Under the pieces are notes generated by a model. The model was given only the letters and a program-made list of their open reading frames with translations, did not search any database and was not told the DNA's origin. A program made the position numbers and the translations under genes. From positions 1,237,392-1,301,391 of the forward strand of contig NZ_CP072426.1 of the NCBI RefSeq assembly GCF_017742995.1: a stretch of DNA of 64,000 nucleotides, written 5' to 3'. Positions 10,039-18,539 of the stretch are shown here, in pieces (the stretch's first letter is position 1; every line of letters begins with the position of its first letter). The stretch comes from Pseudoalteromonas viridis. Its GTDB lineage: Bacteria; Pseudomonadota; Gammaproteobacteria; Enterobacterales; Alteromonadaceae.

Positions 10039-10065
10039 GCACTCTCGCAAGGACAGCGAGAGTGC
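10039..10065 (+). repeat. 10-bp inverted repeat downstream of small exported protein
   Basis: GCACTCTCGC (10039-10048) pairs perfectly with GCGAGAGTGC (10056-10065) around a 7-base loop. It has no T-run and lies just before the classical terminator at 10079. It could be a 3' stabilising hairpin. Confidence 0.6.
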
Positions 10066-10078
10066 GATACTGACCTTT

Positions 10079-10102
10079 GGCCGCCGACGTGCGGCCTTTT
10101 TT
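10079..10102 (+). terminator. Rho-independent terminator
   Basis: Stem GGCCGC/GCGGCC with loop CGACGT followed by six T residues, placed after the exported-protein gene ending at 10004. Confidence 0.85.
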
Positions 10103-10264
10103 GTGGTTGCAAACCAACGAGCCAATCCAGTTGATAAACAACGCTGGCCAATGGAAGTGCATAATGGAAATGTGATGAATACAGAGAAATCGGCAAGCTA
10201 GGCGCTTAAGCCCACTTATAATATGCGGGGAGTTACTGCGCAGGCCGGCCCACGCAGTAAACTT

Positions 10265-11287
10265 TTAAACCAATCGCTCCAGTGCACGGCTCAGGTACTG
10301 GCCCGACTGCACATCGGTTTTTACTCTCTGAACATTCTGCTTCATCTGGTCGATTTGCTCAGGCGTGAGCTCTGCCAGACGGGTTTTAATATCACGCAAT
10401 GAGCTGACCTTAAAACCAATTCCCTGCTCTTCAACAAAGTCGGCCATTGCCGCTTTGTCCCAGATGATGATCGGCATGTCACACAACAAATACAAAGACA
10501 GTTTATGTGGGTTGTTATACTTAAGATACTGACCGGTCACACCATCACAGGTATCCAGGGTGTTGCCATACCAGACCAGACCAAAGTCACCGTCAATATG
10601 ATCGATCACCTGATCGGATGGGAAACAACCTTTGTAGTCCAGCATGGTATTGTTGATGTTTTTAACTTTCTTCTCATCATAACCAACGCCATACAGGTCA
10701 AACTTAAAGTTGCCACGCTCCAGTGCATCCAGCTCATACACGAATGGACCCATGTTACCGGCAAACACAATACGGATTTGGTCATAATCGGTTGGTGTGC
10801 GCTTGGCATTAGGGTTATCTGTGTGCAGGTAATCGAACACTTCAATATTAGTGATTTCAGCTTGAATGTTCTGCTCTTCAAACCAGGCACGCATCTTGTC
10901 ATTGTGCACAATCAGCTGATCCGATTTATTGAGCATGTTGATCTCTTTTTCCGAATGGCCGTATTTGCCTTTCAGACTGCGCACATCGTGCACCAGAGTC
11001 AGTACTTTGCTGTTTTTAAGCTTTGCGCCCCACAGGCAGTAGCCATAAAACTTATTAAACGGATACTGCAAACACACAGTGCTGCCCGATTTTAACCTCA
11101 GCAGCGCCCAGCTCACACCCAGTGCACTGATCAGCGTACCCAAAATCGAGTTTGCTATCCAGGTTTGCTTAAAGCCAATGTTTTTCCAACCGTTGTTTTG
11201 CAAAATGGTCTCGCAGTCCATCTTTGCCTTACCGGCTGCATCAAACTTAGAGCGGTAGTTTCTTGCGATATAAACTTTACGACTCAT
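10265..11287 (-). CDS. Glycosyltransferase, likely galactofuranosyltransferase
   Basis: 340 residues with no signal peptide and a GT-B-like layout: an N-terminal half with LTLVHDVRSLKGKYG and a C-terminal half with VFAGNMGPF, FDLYGVGYDE and NNPHKLSLYLLCDMPII. This resembles the beta-1,6-galactofuranosyltransferases (WbbI/GlfT-like) of O-antigen and exopolysaccharide clusters. The gene is four bases downstream of glf, which supplies UDP-galactofuranose, so the two form an operon. The acceptor is unknown; no other polysaccharide genes are adjacent. Confidence 0.82.
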   Translation of the reverse strand: MSRKVYIARNYRSKFDAAGKAKMDCETILQNNGWKNIGFKQTWIANSILGTLISALGVSWALLRLKSGSTVCLQYPFNKFYGYCLWGAKLKNSKVLTLVHDVRSLKGKYGHSEKEINMLNKSDQLIVHNDKMRAWFEEQNIQAEITNIEVFDYLHTDNPNAKRTPTDYDQIRIVFAGNMGPFVYELDALERGNFKFDLYGVGYDEKKVKNINNTMLDYKGCFPSDQVIDHIDGDFGLVWYGNTLDTCDGVTGQYLKYNNPHKLSLYLLCDMPIIIWDKAAMADFVEEQGIGFKVSSLRDIKTRLAELTPEQIDQMKQNVQRVKTDVQSGQYLSRALERLV

Positions 11288-11291
11288 GATG

Positions 11292-12410
11292 TTATGCCAA
11301 TTCCTTGCTGGTTAATGCCAGTGCCGCTTCAATGGTGTCGTCCATATCATAGTATTTATAGTCGGCAAGACGACCGCCAAAAATGAATTTATCGGCATAA
11401 GGGGCCGTTTTTGCCAGCTCCTGATAACGTGCTAATAACGCATTATTGGTTTCGTCGTTAATGGGGTAATACGGCTCGTTGTCTTTACTGAACTCATGAG
11501 GATATTCTTTGGTTACCACGGTTTTTTCCTGGGTACCAAATTCAAAATGCTTGTGCTCCAGAATACGCGTATAAGGCACATCGCGCTCGGTGTAATTCAC
11601 CACCGCATTGCCCTGGTAATTCTCTTCATCCAGCACTTCGGTTTCAAAATGCAGGCTACGATATTCAAGCTTGCCAAACTGACAGTCAAAGAACTCATCA
11701 ATTTTACCGGTATAAAGTACCTTATCGGCAAGCTTGTTGAGGTTTTCAGCATCTTCAAAGTAGTTCACGCCGGTTCTGACTTCAACGCCTTCAAACAGGG
11801 CATCTGTCAGGGCATTGTATCCACCAATTGGGATCCCCTGATAACGGTCGTTAAAGTAGTTGTTATCAAAGGTGAACCTGAACGGCAGTCGCTTGATGAT
11901 AAATGCCGGGATCTCAGTGGCCGGACGGCCCCATTGCTTTTCGGTATAACCTTTAATGAGCTTTTCGTACAGGTCGCGACCACCCAGGTACAATGCCTGC
12001 TCTTCGAGGTTTTGCGGTGTCAGGTCAGCATACGGCGCGCGGGCTTCAGCAATTTTCTCTTTTGCCTCTTTTGGCGTAGTCACGCCCCACAGCTGATAAA
12101 AGGTATTCATGTTAAAAGGCAGGTTATAAAGCTTGTCTTCGTGTCTGGCAACCGGCGAGTTGACATAGTGATTGAATGACACGTAACGATTTACGTAATC
12201 CCACACCTGCTGATTGCTGGTATGAAAAATATGCGCACCGTACTTATGTACGTTGATCCCTTCTACCCGTTCACAGTAGATATTACCACCGGTGTGGTCG
12301 CGCTTATCTATCACCAGGACTTTCTTGCCCTGATCGGTTGCTTCTCTGGCGAATACAGCACCAAACAGGCCTGCACCCACAATCAGATAATCGTATTGAG
12401 CTTCATTCAT
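11292..12410 (-). CDS. glf: UDP-galactopyranose mutase
   Basis: Converts UDP-galactopyranose to UDP-galactofuranose using reduced FAD. The N-terminus has the dinucleotide-binding motif YLIVGAGLFGAVFAREA and VIDKRDHTGGNIY; GAHIFHTSN, KQWGRPATEIPAF and NNYFNDRYQGIP are family-typical, and the C-terminus has FGGRLADYKYYDMDDTI, which binds the substrate and flavin. I placed the start at 12410 (MNEAQYDYL), which has an AAAAAGG site nine bases upstream, rather than at the in-frame ATG 27 bases further out. About 372 residues, normal length. It is co-transcribed with the glycosyltransferase that follows. Confidence 0.96.
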   Translation of the reverse strand: MNEAQYDYLIVGAGLFGAVFAREATDQGKKVLVIDKRDHTGGNIYCERVEGINVHKYGAHIFHTSNQQVWDYVNRYVSFNHYVNSPVARHEDKLYNLPFNMNTFYQLWGVTTPKEAKEKIAEARAPYADLTPQNLEEQALYLGGRDLYEKLIKGYTEKQWGRPATEIPAFIIKRLPFRFTFDNNYFNDRYQGIPIGGYNALTDALFEGVEVRTGVNYFEDAENLNKLADKVLYTGKIDEFFDCQFGKLEYRSLHFETEVLDEENYQGNAVVNYTERDVPYTRILEHKHFEFGTQEKTVVTKEYPHEFSKDNEPYYPINDETNNALLARYQELAKTAPYADKFIFGGRLADYKYYDMDDTIEAALALTSKELA

Positions 12411-12687
12411 TAAATTTTGCCTTTTTGAATCGTTCATGGCTCTATCGTAAGCGCAAAACTATATCAGAAAAAGTGAAGAAATGATTATTCATCACTGAGG
12501 AAAAGACAAAATAGTCCCTAAATTAGGAGAAATTTTTCCACCACCAAAACAACTTCAAATTAGCAAGACAAAACACGTAAAATTTTGTTATGGAATTGAT
12601 GGATAAACAGACAAAACCTGGTCATAAACGGGCCGCCTTAATATAGAGCAAGTCTGTGTAAAAGGGTTGTAAGAATACAGGTTTAGC

Positions 12688-13098
12688 CTAATTTGCCGGT
12701 TGTGGGCGCTGTTTTTGGCAACCTGCAATCAGCTTATCTGCACCCGCAGCCATCAGGATGCCCAAGGTATAACACACCAGATCACTGCCTTTAAAGCCAA
12801 AGCCCAGTATCAGTGCACCCAATCGGGTATGTCGGATATCATTGAGCCACTGAGCCTGATACAACTGCGAAAATTCAATCGCAAAAGCAAACCCAAAGGC
12901 CAGCAACGCAATACCTGCGGTGCGCATTCCACGTCGCACACAGCAAAATAACCAGAAGACCATCATCGCCCACAAGGTGTCACCGGCATAAAGCGTCAGT
13001 ATCTCTGGCAGTTCAAGCAACGAAGATCGGCTGAGCAAGCCCAAACATATAGTGATTAGGACTAAACTTGCATACAAAATAAGATTACGTTTGATCAC
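12688..13098 (-). CDS. DUF2809-family integral membrane protein
   Basis: About 136 residues with four predicted membrane helices. The region AFAIEFSQLYQAQWLNDIRHTRLGALILG is the hallmark of the DUF2809 family, with conserved E-S-Q and R-T/L residues. The function of this family is not established. I prefer the GTG start at 13098, preceded by AGAGG, to the upstream TTG. It lies 35 bases downstream of the GST gene and may be co-transcribed with it. Confidence 0.8.
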   Translation of the reverse strand: MIKRNLILYASLVLITICLGLLSRSSLLELPEILTLYAGDTLWAMMVFWLFCCVRRGMRTAGIALLAFGFAFAIEFSQLYQAQWLNDIRHTRLGALILGFGFKGSDLVCYTLGILMAAGADKLIAGCQKQRPQPAN

Positions 13099-13133
13099 GC
13101 TTACCTCTGCCAACAATACATATTCGGCTATTT

Positions 13134-13775
13134 TTAGTACGCTTCGCGCGCTTTTAATTCGCTAAAATCACTCATGATCCACCGCTGATAACCGGGGCGT
13201 TGCTTCAATTTTTCGTACCAATGGCCGACCCGCTGGGGTAACTCAACGGTTAACCCTTGTGAGGTGAGTCTGTAAAGCACAGCGCCCACTGTGATATCGG
13301 CCAGACTCAGCGTACTGCCAGCCAGATACTCGGTTTCTTTTAGCTGCGCCTCAAGGTTATTAATACAATCAGTACAGGTATCGAGCGCCTGCTGCACGGC
13401 ATCCATATCGCGCTTTTCCGCAGGCATCCTGTAGTATCCCCAAAAAGAAGCCATAAAAGCAGGCTGAAACACACATTGCGACCAGTCCATCCAGCGCTCA
13501 TAGAGTGAGCGTTGATAAGGGCACGCAGGATACCACTGCTCATCGCCATAACTGGCCGCGAGATAGCGCAAAATGGCATGGGATTCCCACGCAGCCTTGT
13601 CTTGATCAACAAGTACCGGCACCTTTTTCATTGGGTTAAACTGAGTAAAAGCAGGATCGTCCAGGCCGCCAAAGCGTCCGCCCAGCTCAATATGTGTGTA
13701 ATTTACTTCTAGTTCTTCGAGTAACCAGAGTACTTTCTGGACATTAAATGACGTAGTGCGACCATACAGTTTCAC
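13134..13775 (-). CDS. Glutathione S-transferase family protein
   Basis: 213 residues: an N-terminal thioredoxin-like domain (MKLYGRTTSFNVQKVLWLLEEL, KKVPVLVD, ESHAILRYLA, the last being the glutathione gamma-glutamyl-binding motif) and an alpha-helical C-terminal domain with TLSLADITVGAVLYR. Such cytosolic enzymes conjugate glutathione to electrophiles or reduce peroxides. The start is a GTG with AAGGAA five bases upstream. Confidence 0.93.
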   Translation of the reverse strand: MKLYGRTTSFNVQKVLWLLEELEVNYTHIELGGRFGGLDDPAFTQFNPMKKVPVLVDQDKAAWESHAILRYLAASYGDEQWYPACPYQRSLYERWMDWSQCVFQPAFMASFWGYYRMPAEKRDMDAVQQALDTCTDCINNLEAQLKETEYLAGSTLSLADITVGAVLYRLTSQGLTVELPQRVGHWYEKLKQRPGYQRWIMSDFSELKAREAY

Positions 13776-14010
13776 GACAGTTCCTTGTTTTTGTTATTAA
13801 TCAGAGAGTAGAAACCTCGATTGTTCCCACCACGGTTCCATATACTAATATCAGAAAACCACTTGGCTGACAAAAACTGCAGCGCGTGTCATCACAACGC
13901 TACCCGTGCAAAAGCAGCCGATGACACAATTCCACCCAATTACAATACTTAACGATCAGAATTAGACTAAAGTCTAAGCTTGGCCTGCGGTTTTTCCATT
14001 ATGTTGGATA

Positions 14011-14062
14011 GGGTCCGGTGACGTTTTGAGCGAACAATTGAGCTTGGCGCGTCACCGGACCC
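14011..14062 (+). promoter_or_regulatory. Perfect 13-bp inverted repeat in the cellulase leader
   Basis: GGGTCCGGTGACG (14011-14023) is matched by CGTCACCGGACCC (14050-14062) across a 26-base loop, ending about ten bases before the ribosome-binding site AAAGGAG of the GH5 gene. There is no T-run, so it is not a terminator. It could be a palindromic operator or a 5' UTR hairpin. The remainder of 13776-14085 shows nothing else. Confidence 0.7.
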
Positions 14063-14085
14063 AACACATGTAAAGGAGACCGAAT

Positions 14086-15270
14086 ATGAATAACAAGCAC
14101 GTAATTGCCATTGCACTGACCGCCGGACTAGGATTCAGCCAGGCCTATGCAGCAAGCTGTCAGGGCGTCAACACCTACCCGGACTGGACACAAACAGACT
14201 GGCAGGGCAACCCCAGCCACGCCAACACCAATGACAAAATGCAGCATCAGGGCAAGCTTTATCGCGCCAACTGGTGGACCCGCTCGGAGCCCGGCAGCAG
14301 CTCAGCCTGGCAATACCTTGGCCGCTGCGACACTGGCAACCAGACGACTCCGGTTGAACGCTACGGTAAACTCAGCGTCTGCGGCACCGGGCTGTGTAGT
14401 GAACAGCAAGAAAAAATCCAGCTGCGCGGCATGAGCAGCCATGGCTTGCAATGGTATGGACTAAACAAATGTTTAACCGATGCCTCGCTGGATGTACTGG
14501 CCCAGGATTGGCAGGCCGATATTGTTCGTCTTAGCATGTACGTGCAAGAAGGTGGCTTTGAGACCGATCCGGCGGGCTTTACTCAACAGATGAATACCCT
14601 GATCGACATGGCCAGCCAACGTGGTTTATATGTGCTGGTAGACTGGCATCAGCTTAATCCGGGCGATCCGAACTATAACCTGGAACTTGCCAGGCAGTTC
14701 TTTACCGACATAGTCACTGCCAACAAAAACCGCAATAACGTGATTTATGACATTGCCAATGAACCGAATAATGTCAGCTGGCCTGAAGTGCGCCACTACA
14801 GCGAGCAAATTATCCCGGTGATCCGCGCCATTAAGCCCGATGCGTTAATTCTGATCGGCACTCATGGCTGGTCCACCTTCGGCGCATCGACCGGCGGCAG
14901 CGTCCAGGAAGTGCTAAACGATCCTGTCCCGTTCGACAACATCATGTACACCTTCCACTTTTATGCGGCATCACACAAAGACTATCATCGCTCGGTACTC
15001 GATCAGGCCTCTGACGTACTGCCCGTGTTTGTCAGTGAGTGGGGCACGCAAAACTATGATGGCGACGGTCCGAACGACCGTATCAGTTCACAAAAATACA
15101 TTGACCTGATGAAACGCAAAAAGATCAGCTGGACCAACTGGAACTATTCCGACGATTTTCGCAGCGGTGCAGTGTGGCAACGTGGCACCTGCAACACGCA
15201 GAATTTTGTCGACAGTCAGCTTAAAGAAGCCGGAGTCTGGGTCAAAGGCTGGATCAGCGAAGGCAGATAG
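14086..15270 (+). CDS. Secreted GH5 endoglucanase with N-terminal CBM5/12
   Basis: 394 residues: signal peptide (1-22, cleavage after AYA), a CBM5/12 module (about 25-81, with KLYRANWW and W-Q-Y-L-G), then a GH5 catalytic domain (about 92-390). The acid/base Glu226 is in YDIANEPNN and the nucleophile Glu318 in VFVSEWGT; DWHQL and HFYAA are also conserved in the family. It resembles the Cel5 enzymes of Erwinia and Pseudoalteromonas, but in Cel5G of P. haloplanktis the binding module is C-terminal while here it is N-terminal. It should hydrolyse beta-1,4-glucan outside the cell. AAAGGAG precedes the ATG. Confidence 0.95.
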   Translation: MNNKHVIAIALTAGLGFSQAYAASCQGVNTYPDWTQTDWQGNPSHANTNDKMQHQGKLYRANWWTRSEPGSSSAWQYLGRCDTGNQTTPVERYGKLSVCGTGLCSEQQEKIQLRGMSSHGLQWYGLNKCLTDASLDVLAQDWQADIVRLSMYVQEGGFETDPAGFTQQMNTLIDMASQRGLYVLVDWHQLNPGDPNYNLELARQFFTDIVTANKNRNNVIYDIANEPNNVSWPEVRHYSEQIIPVIRAIKPDALILIGTHGWSTFGASTGGSVQEVLNDPVPFDNIMYTFHFYAASHKDYHRSVLDQASDVLPVFVSEWGTQNYDGDGPNDRISSQKYIDLMKRKKISWTNWNYSDDFRSGAVWQRGTCNTQNFVDSQLKEAGVWVKGWISEGR

Positions 15271-15311
15271 TCGCATAACGCTGCCCGTACGTGAACAGGC
15301 AGCCTATTCAA

Positions 15312-15683
15312 CTACACCAATTCAAAGGGCGCGCAGGCCGTGCCCTGATGATATTTCAGCTGCCATTGCTCATCAGTTAATACCCAGATCGAACAGCGCT
15401 CAGCAAAATTACACGCTTCACCCTCTTCGTCGACCAATGCGGACTGATAACGCAATAAACATACGCCCGGTGCCAAAGTGTTACAGCAGTAACTTTGTGA
15501 ATGCACACGCTGTTGAGCACGATCTTCCTCTCCCATCATGGCAACGATGGAATCCAGGTTGTAACGTGTGCCCGACATGCCGACCTCCGAAAATTCGACA
15601 TGTAGCAGGCGTTCAATAGTAGCGCGATTATGTCGCGTATAATATTGATGTAGCTCGATTTCTTGTGCAATCAACAGGTCCAT
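15312..15683 (-). CDS. NTF2-like / DUF4440 family protein
   Basis: 123 residues of the cone-shaped NTF2-like fold: an N-terminal helix (DLLIAQEIELHQYYTRHNRATIERLLH) followed by FSEVGMSGTRY and paired strands ending WVLTDEQWQLKYHQGTA. Members are usually small cytosolic proteins of unassigned function. AAGGAGGG precedes the ATG. It is the last gene before the convergent cellulase. Confidence 0.8.
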   Translation of the reverse strand: MDLLIAQEIELHQYYTRHNRATIERLLHVEFSEVGMSGTRYNLDSIVAMMGEEDRAQQRVHSQSYCCNTLAPGVCLLRYQSALVDEEGEACNFAERCSIWVLTDEQWQLKYHQGTACAPFELV

Positions 15684-15776
15684 AATACCCTCCTTGAGCG
15701 TAATTGTGGAGCGTATCAGTGTACGCTCATTGCATATTAGAGTACGCGACCAATAACCTGCTCGCCAGTTTAGCGC

Positions 15777-16946
15777 TTACTCCTCAAAAACATGAATATA
15801 ACCGTCCAGGTCTGGCACTATCACTTTGCCGTAGCCAACCGCTGGTGCACCATAGACGCCACCGTGCACAAAGCCATCGATCATTTTTGGTTGATACTGC
15901 CACTGCTGCTCGCCGGTTTGGCTATCGAGCGCAAAAAAGCCTCGCTGCGTTTCAAACCAGCCTGGTTCATCATGGCCCGTTGCGCCAATATACACAGTGC
16001 CATTTTTAACAACTGGCTGACCCCAGCTCCACCCGCCGGTCTCGAATTGCCAGGTAAGCGCACCGCTGCGGGCATGAAATTTATTGAGCAAATTGGAATC
16101 TGAACTGCCGATGTAAAAATGCTCTCCATCTGCGGCCGCCGTTGCCGACGATTCCACCCAGGAGCCGCCGGGATAGGCCTGCTTCCAGAGCAGTTCACCA
16201 TTTTGCGGATCAAGGCCATAAAGATGAGTATCACGAGAGCCAATCACCAGCACATTGTCCACTATCAGTGGACTGGACGTCAGCGCGCCTTGTGTCTCGT
16301 ATTGCCATACTAAGGCACCGGTGTGTTTGTTGAGTGCATAGACAGAGCCGTCCCAGCTGCTGATAAACACGAGTCCCTGATGGTGCGCGGGAGTGGCGCG
16401 AATTTTGCCCTCGGTTTTAAAGCGCCACAGCACCTCACCGGAGTTTCTCGCAAGGGCATAAAGATGACCGTCGCCGCTGCCAATAAAAACCTGATTGCCC
16501 AAGACCAGGGCACTGGATTTAGTGTAATCAAACTCCCAGGGCGCGTGATTCGCGGGCAGAATACGCTGCACATCGGCATCGTTTAGACTGGTGCGCCATA
16601 GCAACTTGCCCTGCCAGCGGTTTAGCGCATACAGATAGCCATCATCGCTGCTAAAAAAGATCTGATGATGTTTTATCGTCGGTTTAGAGCGCACCAGGCC
16701 GGCGGTTTTATACGACCAGGCCAGCTTGGGTTGTTCAACATTCAGTGCGTACAGATGACCATCGTCACTGCCAAAATACGCGGTGTGGTCACGCAGCGTA
16801 ATGCCTCCCCAGTTTTCTCCTTTAACCTGATAACTAAACAGATAATCGCCGCTGGCAGCCCGTGCCGTCTGAGCGACATTGTGGCCAAGCCCGGCCAAAA
16901 GTAAACTGGCCAGTCCAAGTTGTTGCAGTGTTTTTGTTGCGTTCAT
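15777..16946 (-). CDS. Exported PQQ-like beta-propeller protein (BamB-like repeats)
   Basis: 389 residues with a signal peptide and about seven to eight repeats of the PQQ-enzyme type, each with a G-x-LYALN or DGHLYAL strand followed by G-x-W (for example FGSDDGHLYALN, FSSDDGYLYALNRW, FISSWDGSVYALNKHTG). The repeats form a beta-propeller. The BamB lipobox is absent, so it is not the assembly factor itself; catalytic residues of quinoprotein dehydrogenases are not evident. I chose the ATG at 16946, which has AAGGAGAA at ideal distance, over an ORF start 39 bases upstream. Confidence 0.85.
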   Translation of the reverse strand: MNATKTLQQLGLASLLLAGLGHNVAQTARAASGDYLFSYQVKGENWGGITLRDHTAYFGSDDGHLYALNVEQPKLAWSYKTAGLVRSKPTIKHHQIFFSSDDGYLYALNRWQGKLLWRTSLNDADVQRILPANHAPWEFDYTKSSALVLGNQVFIGSGDGHLYALARNSGEVLWRFKTEGKIRATPAHHQGLVFISSWDGSVYALNKHTGALVWQYETQGALTSSPLIVDNVLVIGSRDTHLYGLDPQNGELLWKQAYPGGSWVESSATAAADGEHFYIGSSDSNLLNKFHARSGALTWQFETGGWSWGQPVVKNGTVYIGATGHDEPGWFETQRGFFALDSQTGEQQWQYQPKMIDGFVHGGVYGAPAVGYGKVIVPDLDGYIHVFEE

Positions 16947-17135
16947 GGTGTTCTCCTTATGTGATTTGCCATCACCCTGGCGCACAACACCTAAAAAAGT
17001 CCTGAAATCACTCTGAAACCTTCTTAAAGATCCTTAAAGTACTTATTTAACTACTTATTTTTAATAATTGACGACATGCAAAAGAGATTAAAATAGAATT
17101 GAGCGCAAACAACTGATGCAATTTGTAAGGTTGAA

Positions 17136-17171
17136 ACCTCAGCAAACCTGCCAGGTTGTGCCTGCTGAGGT
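17136..17171 (-). terminator. Hairpin, probable terminator of the fibrinogen-domain gene
   Basis: ACCTCAGCA (17136-17144) pairs with TGCTGAGGT (17163-17171), and AACCT/AGGTT forms an inner stem. On the minus strand it follows the stop at 17192 and is followed only by TTTC, so termination may be weak. Confidence 0.5.
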
Positions 17172-17191
17172 AAAGATCGATGTTTAGTATT

Positions 17192-18217
17192 TTATCTCAT
17201 CCAGAGCAGCGCCCAGCGACTGCCATCTGGTCCACCACGATGGAAGCAACGTGCCGAACCGAGCGCGCTCGAGGCGTAGTTTCCGCGGGCTACCCAACAA
17301 TCTATCGTGCCATGAATATCAGTTTGCCAGCCCACAACCGTTTTCGTGGTTGCACTGGTTAGCTTGTCGAGCCCCATACATCCTTCGACTACCTCATCGG
17401 AGACGTAGCTACGTCTGCAAGCCGGCACATCACTATAAGTTGGCATATAGCTCGCTCTGTCTTCATAGCCCCATGAATAGCGGATATTTTCAAGCTCCAA
17501 AGTTGTCATGCTTGTACCATAAGCGCTTTTACCTTCGGCACAGCCAGCACTGCTACAGGCAACTTGTTCTCTTACATCAAAAAATGGACTCAGATCGCCC
17601 TGGAACAACCAGGTAGACTGTGGATCTACCGCTTCTGTGCCCGGCCCGGGAGAATATTCAGAAATATGTGCTTTGCCTCCCGGCGTGTTTTTGGCATAGG
17701 CACCCAGTAAGGTCCAACCACCCCCATCGGTCGTCATATCACAATAAACAGAAATCGTTTCGCCACCGCTGAGTATGTCATAAACACCATCGCCATTGCT
17801 GACTCCGGCTTTGAGGATTTCATTACAGGACGCATACAAACCCGGTGTGCTCGATTTGAGCTGCCAATCGCCTTTTTCGCCTGTATTAGAGAACCATACT
17901 CCCGCGTATTGTCTGTCACTGACCAAAGCGCCGGTGAAGTAGCGGATCTCACTCGTTACTTTATCTGTCGCTGTCCAGTGGATCAGCTTTTCCTGAGTCG
18001 AAACGTTGCCGGATACAACATGCGAAGATTTTTCAGCTATGAAGTGACTCAGCTTACCCGCAAAAACATAGTCTTCAGTTTCGAGCTCGATGAGTTGGCC
18101 ATCTAGCACACGGTCAAATTCAAGTTTCGAATTATCACCAATTATGCTACCCGCTTGAGCTGTGAACACCGATGCAAGTGCCGCAGTGGCAACTAGCTTG
18201 GTACTTAGCATTTCCAT
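17192..18217 (-). CDS. Secreted protein with C-terminal fibrinogen-like domain
   Basis: 341 residues: signal peptide (to about AQAG, residue 23), an N-terminal beta-rich part, and a fibrinogen-C-like domain from about residue 128 (LYASCNEIL). That domain begins with the conserved Cys, then VYCDMTTDGGGWTLLG, the family hallmark. Later Cys pairs (ACSSAGC, PACRR, EGCMG, IDCW, ARCFH) fit further disulphides. In animals such domains bind sugars or acetylated groups; in marine bacteria their role is not settled, and surface adhesion is a reasonable inference. AAGGA lies seven bases upstream of the first ATG; a second ATG two codons in is also possible. Confidence 0.85.
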   Translation of the reverse strand: MEMLSTKLVATAALASVFTAQAGSIIGDNSKLEFDRVLDGQLIELETEDYVFAGKLSHFIAEKSSHVVSGNVSTQEKLIHWTATDKVTSEIRYFTGALVSDRQYAGVWFSNTGEKGDWQLKSSTPGLYASCNEILKAGVSNGDGVYDILSGGETISVYCDMTTDGGGWTLLGAYAKNTPGGKAHISEYSPGPGTEAVDPQSTWLFQGDLSPFFDVREQVACSSAGCAEGKSAYGTSMTTLELENIRYSWGYEDRASYMPTYSDVPACRRSYVSDEVVEGCMGLDKLTSATTKTVVGWQTDIHGTIDCWVARGNYASSALGSARCFHRGGPDGSRWALLWMR

Positions 18218-18539
18218 ATTTTATTCCTTTTTTTATTTTATATTACAAAGCATTATGCTTGAAATAATCATACCCAGCTTATTCAGCTTAAACAATCAAC
18301 TTGCTTCAGCATACTCAATCAACAGTGCCACCAAAGCTGCTTTATGTCGGTAAAATAAATTAATATGAATTTATTTATACCACTTCACATTCTTTGCGCA
18401 TTTTCTTTCTAGCTTTAAAACAAGCAAGGCGAACAGACGCTTTGGCTAGATTTTGGCACCGTTTCACGACACATCAGACCAAAAGGTAAAGGTCTGAAAG
18501 CAGTCACTAAACGGGCACCGCCACAGAAGGAATATTGAC
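18218..18539. other. Divergent intergenic region
   Basis: About 320 AT-rich bases between the fibrinogen-domain gene and the NRPS. The NRPS ribosome-binding site GAAGGAA is near 18529. No other element recognised. Confidence 0.6.

Noticed and set aside
10505..11095. 196-codon plus-strand ORF opposite the glycosyltransferase
   Set aside because: Shadow of a well-supported gene on the minus strand.
11496..12179. 227-codon plus-strand ORF opposite glf
   Set aside because: Shadow of glf, no homology seen.
15280..15303. GCTGCC/GGCAGC hairpin between convergent genes
   Set aside because: A short stem with a 12-base loop and no T-run; too weak to call a terminator.
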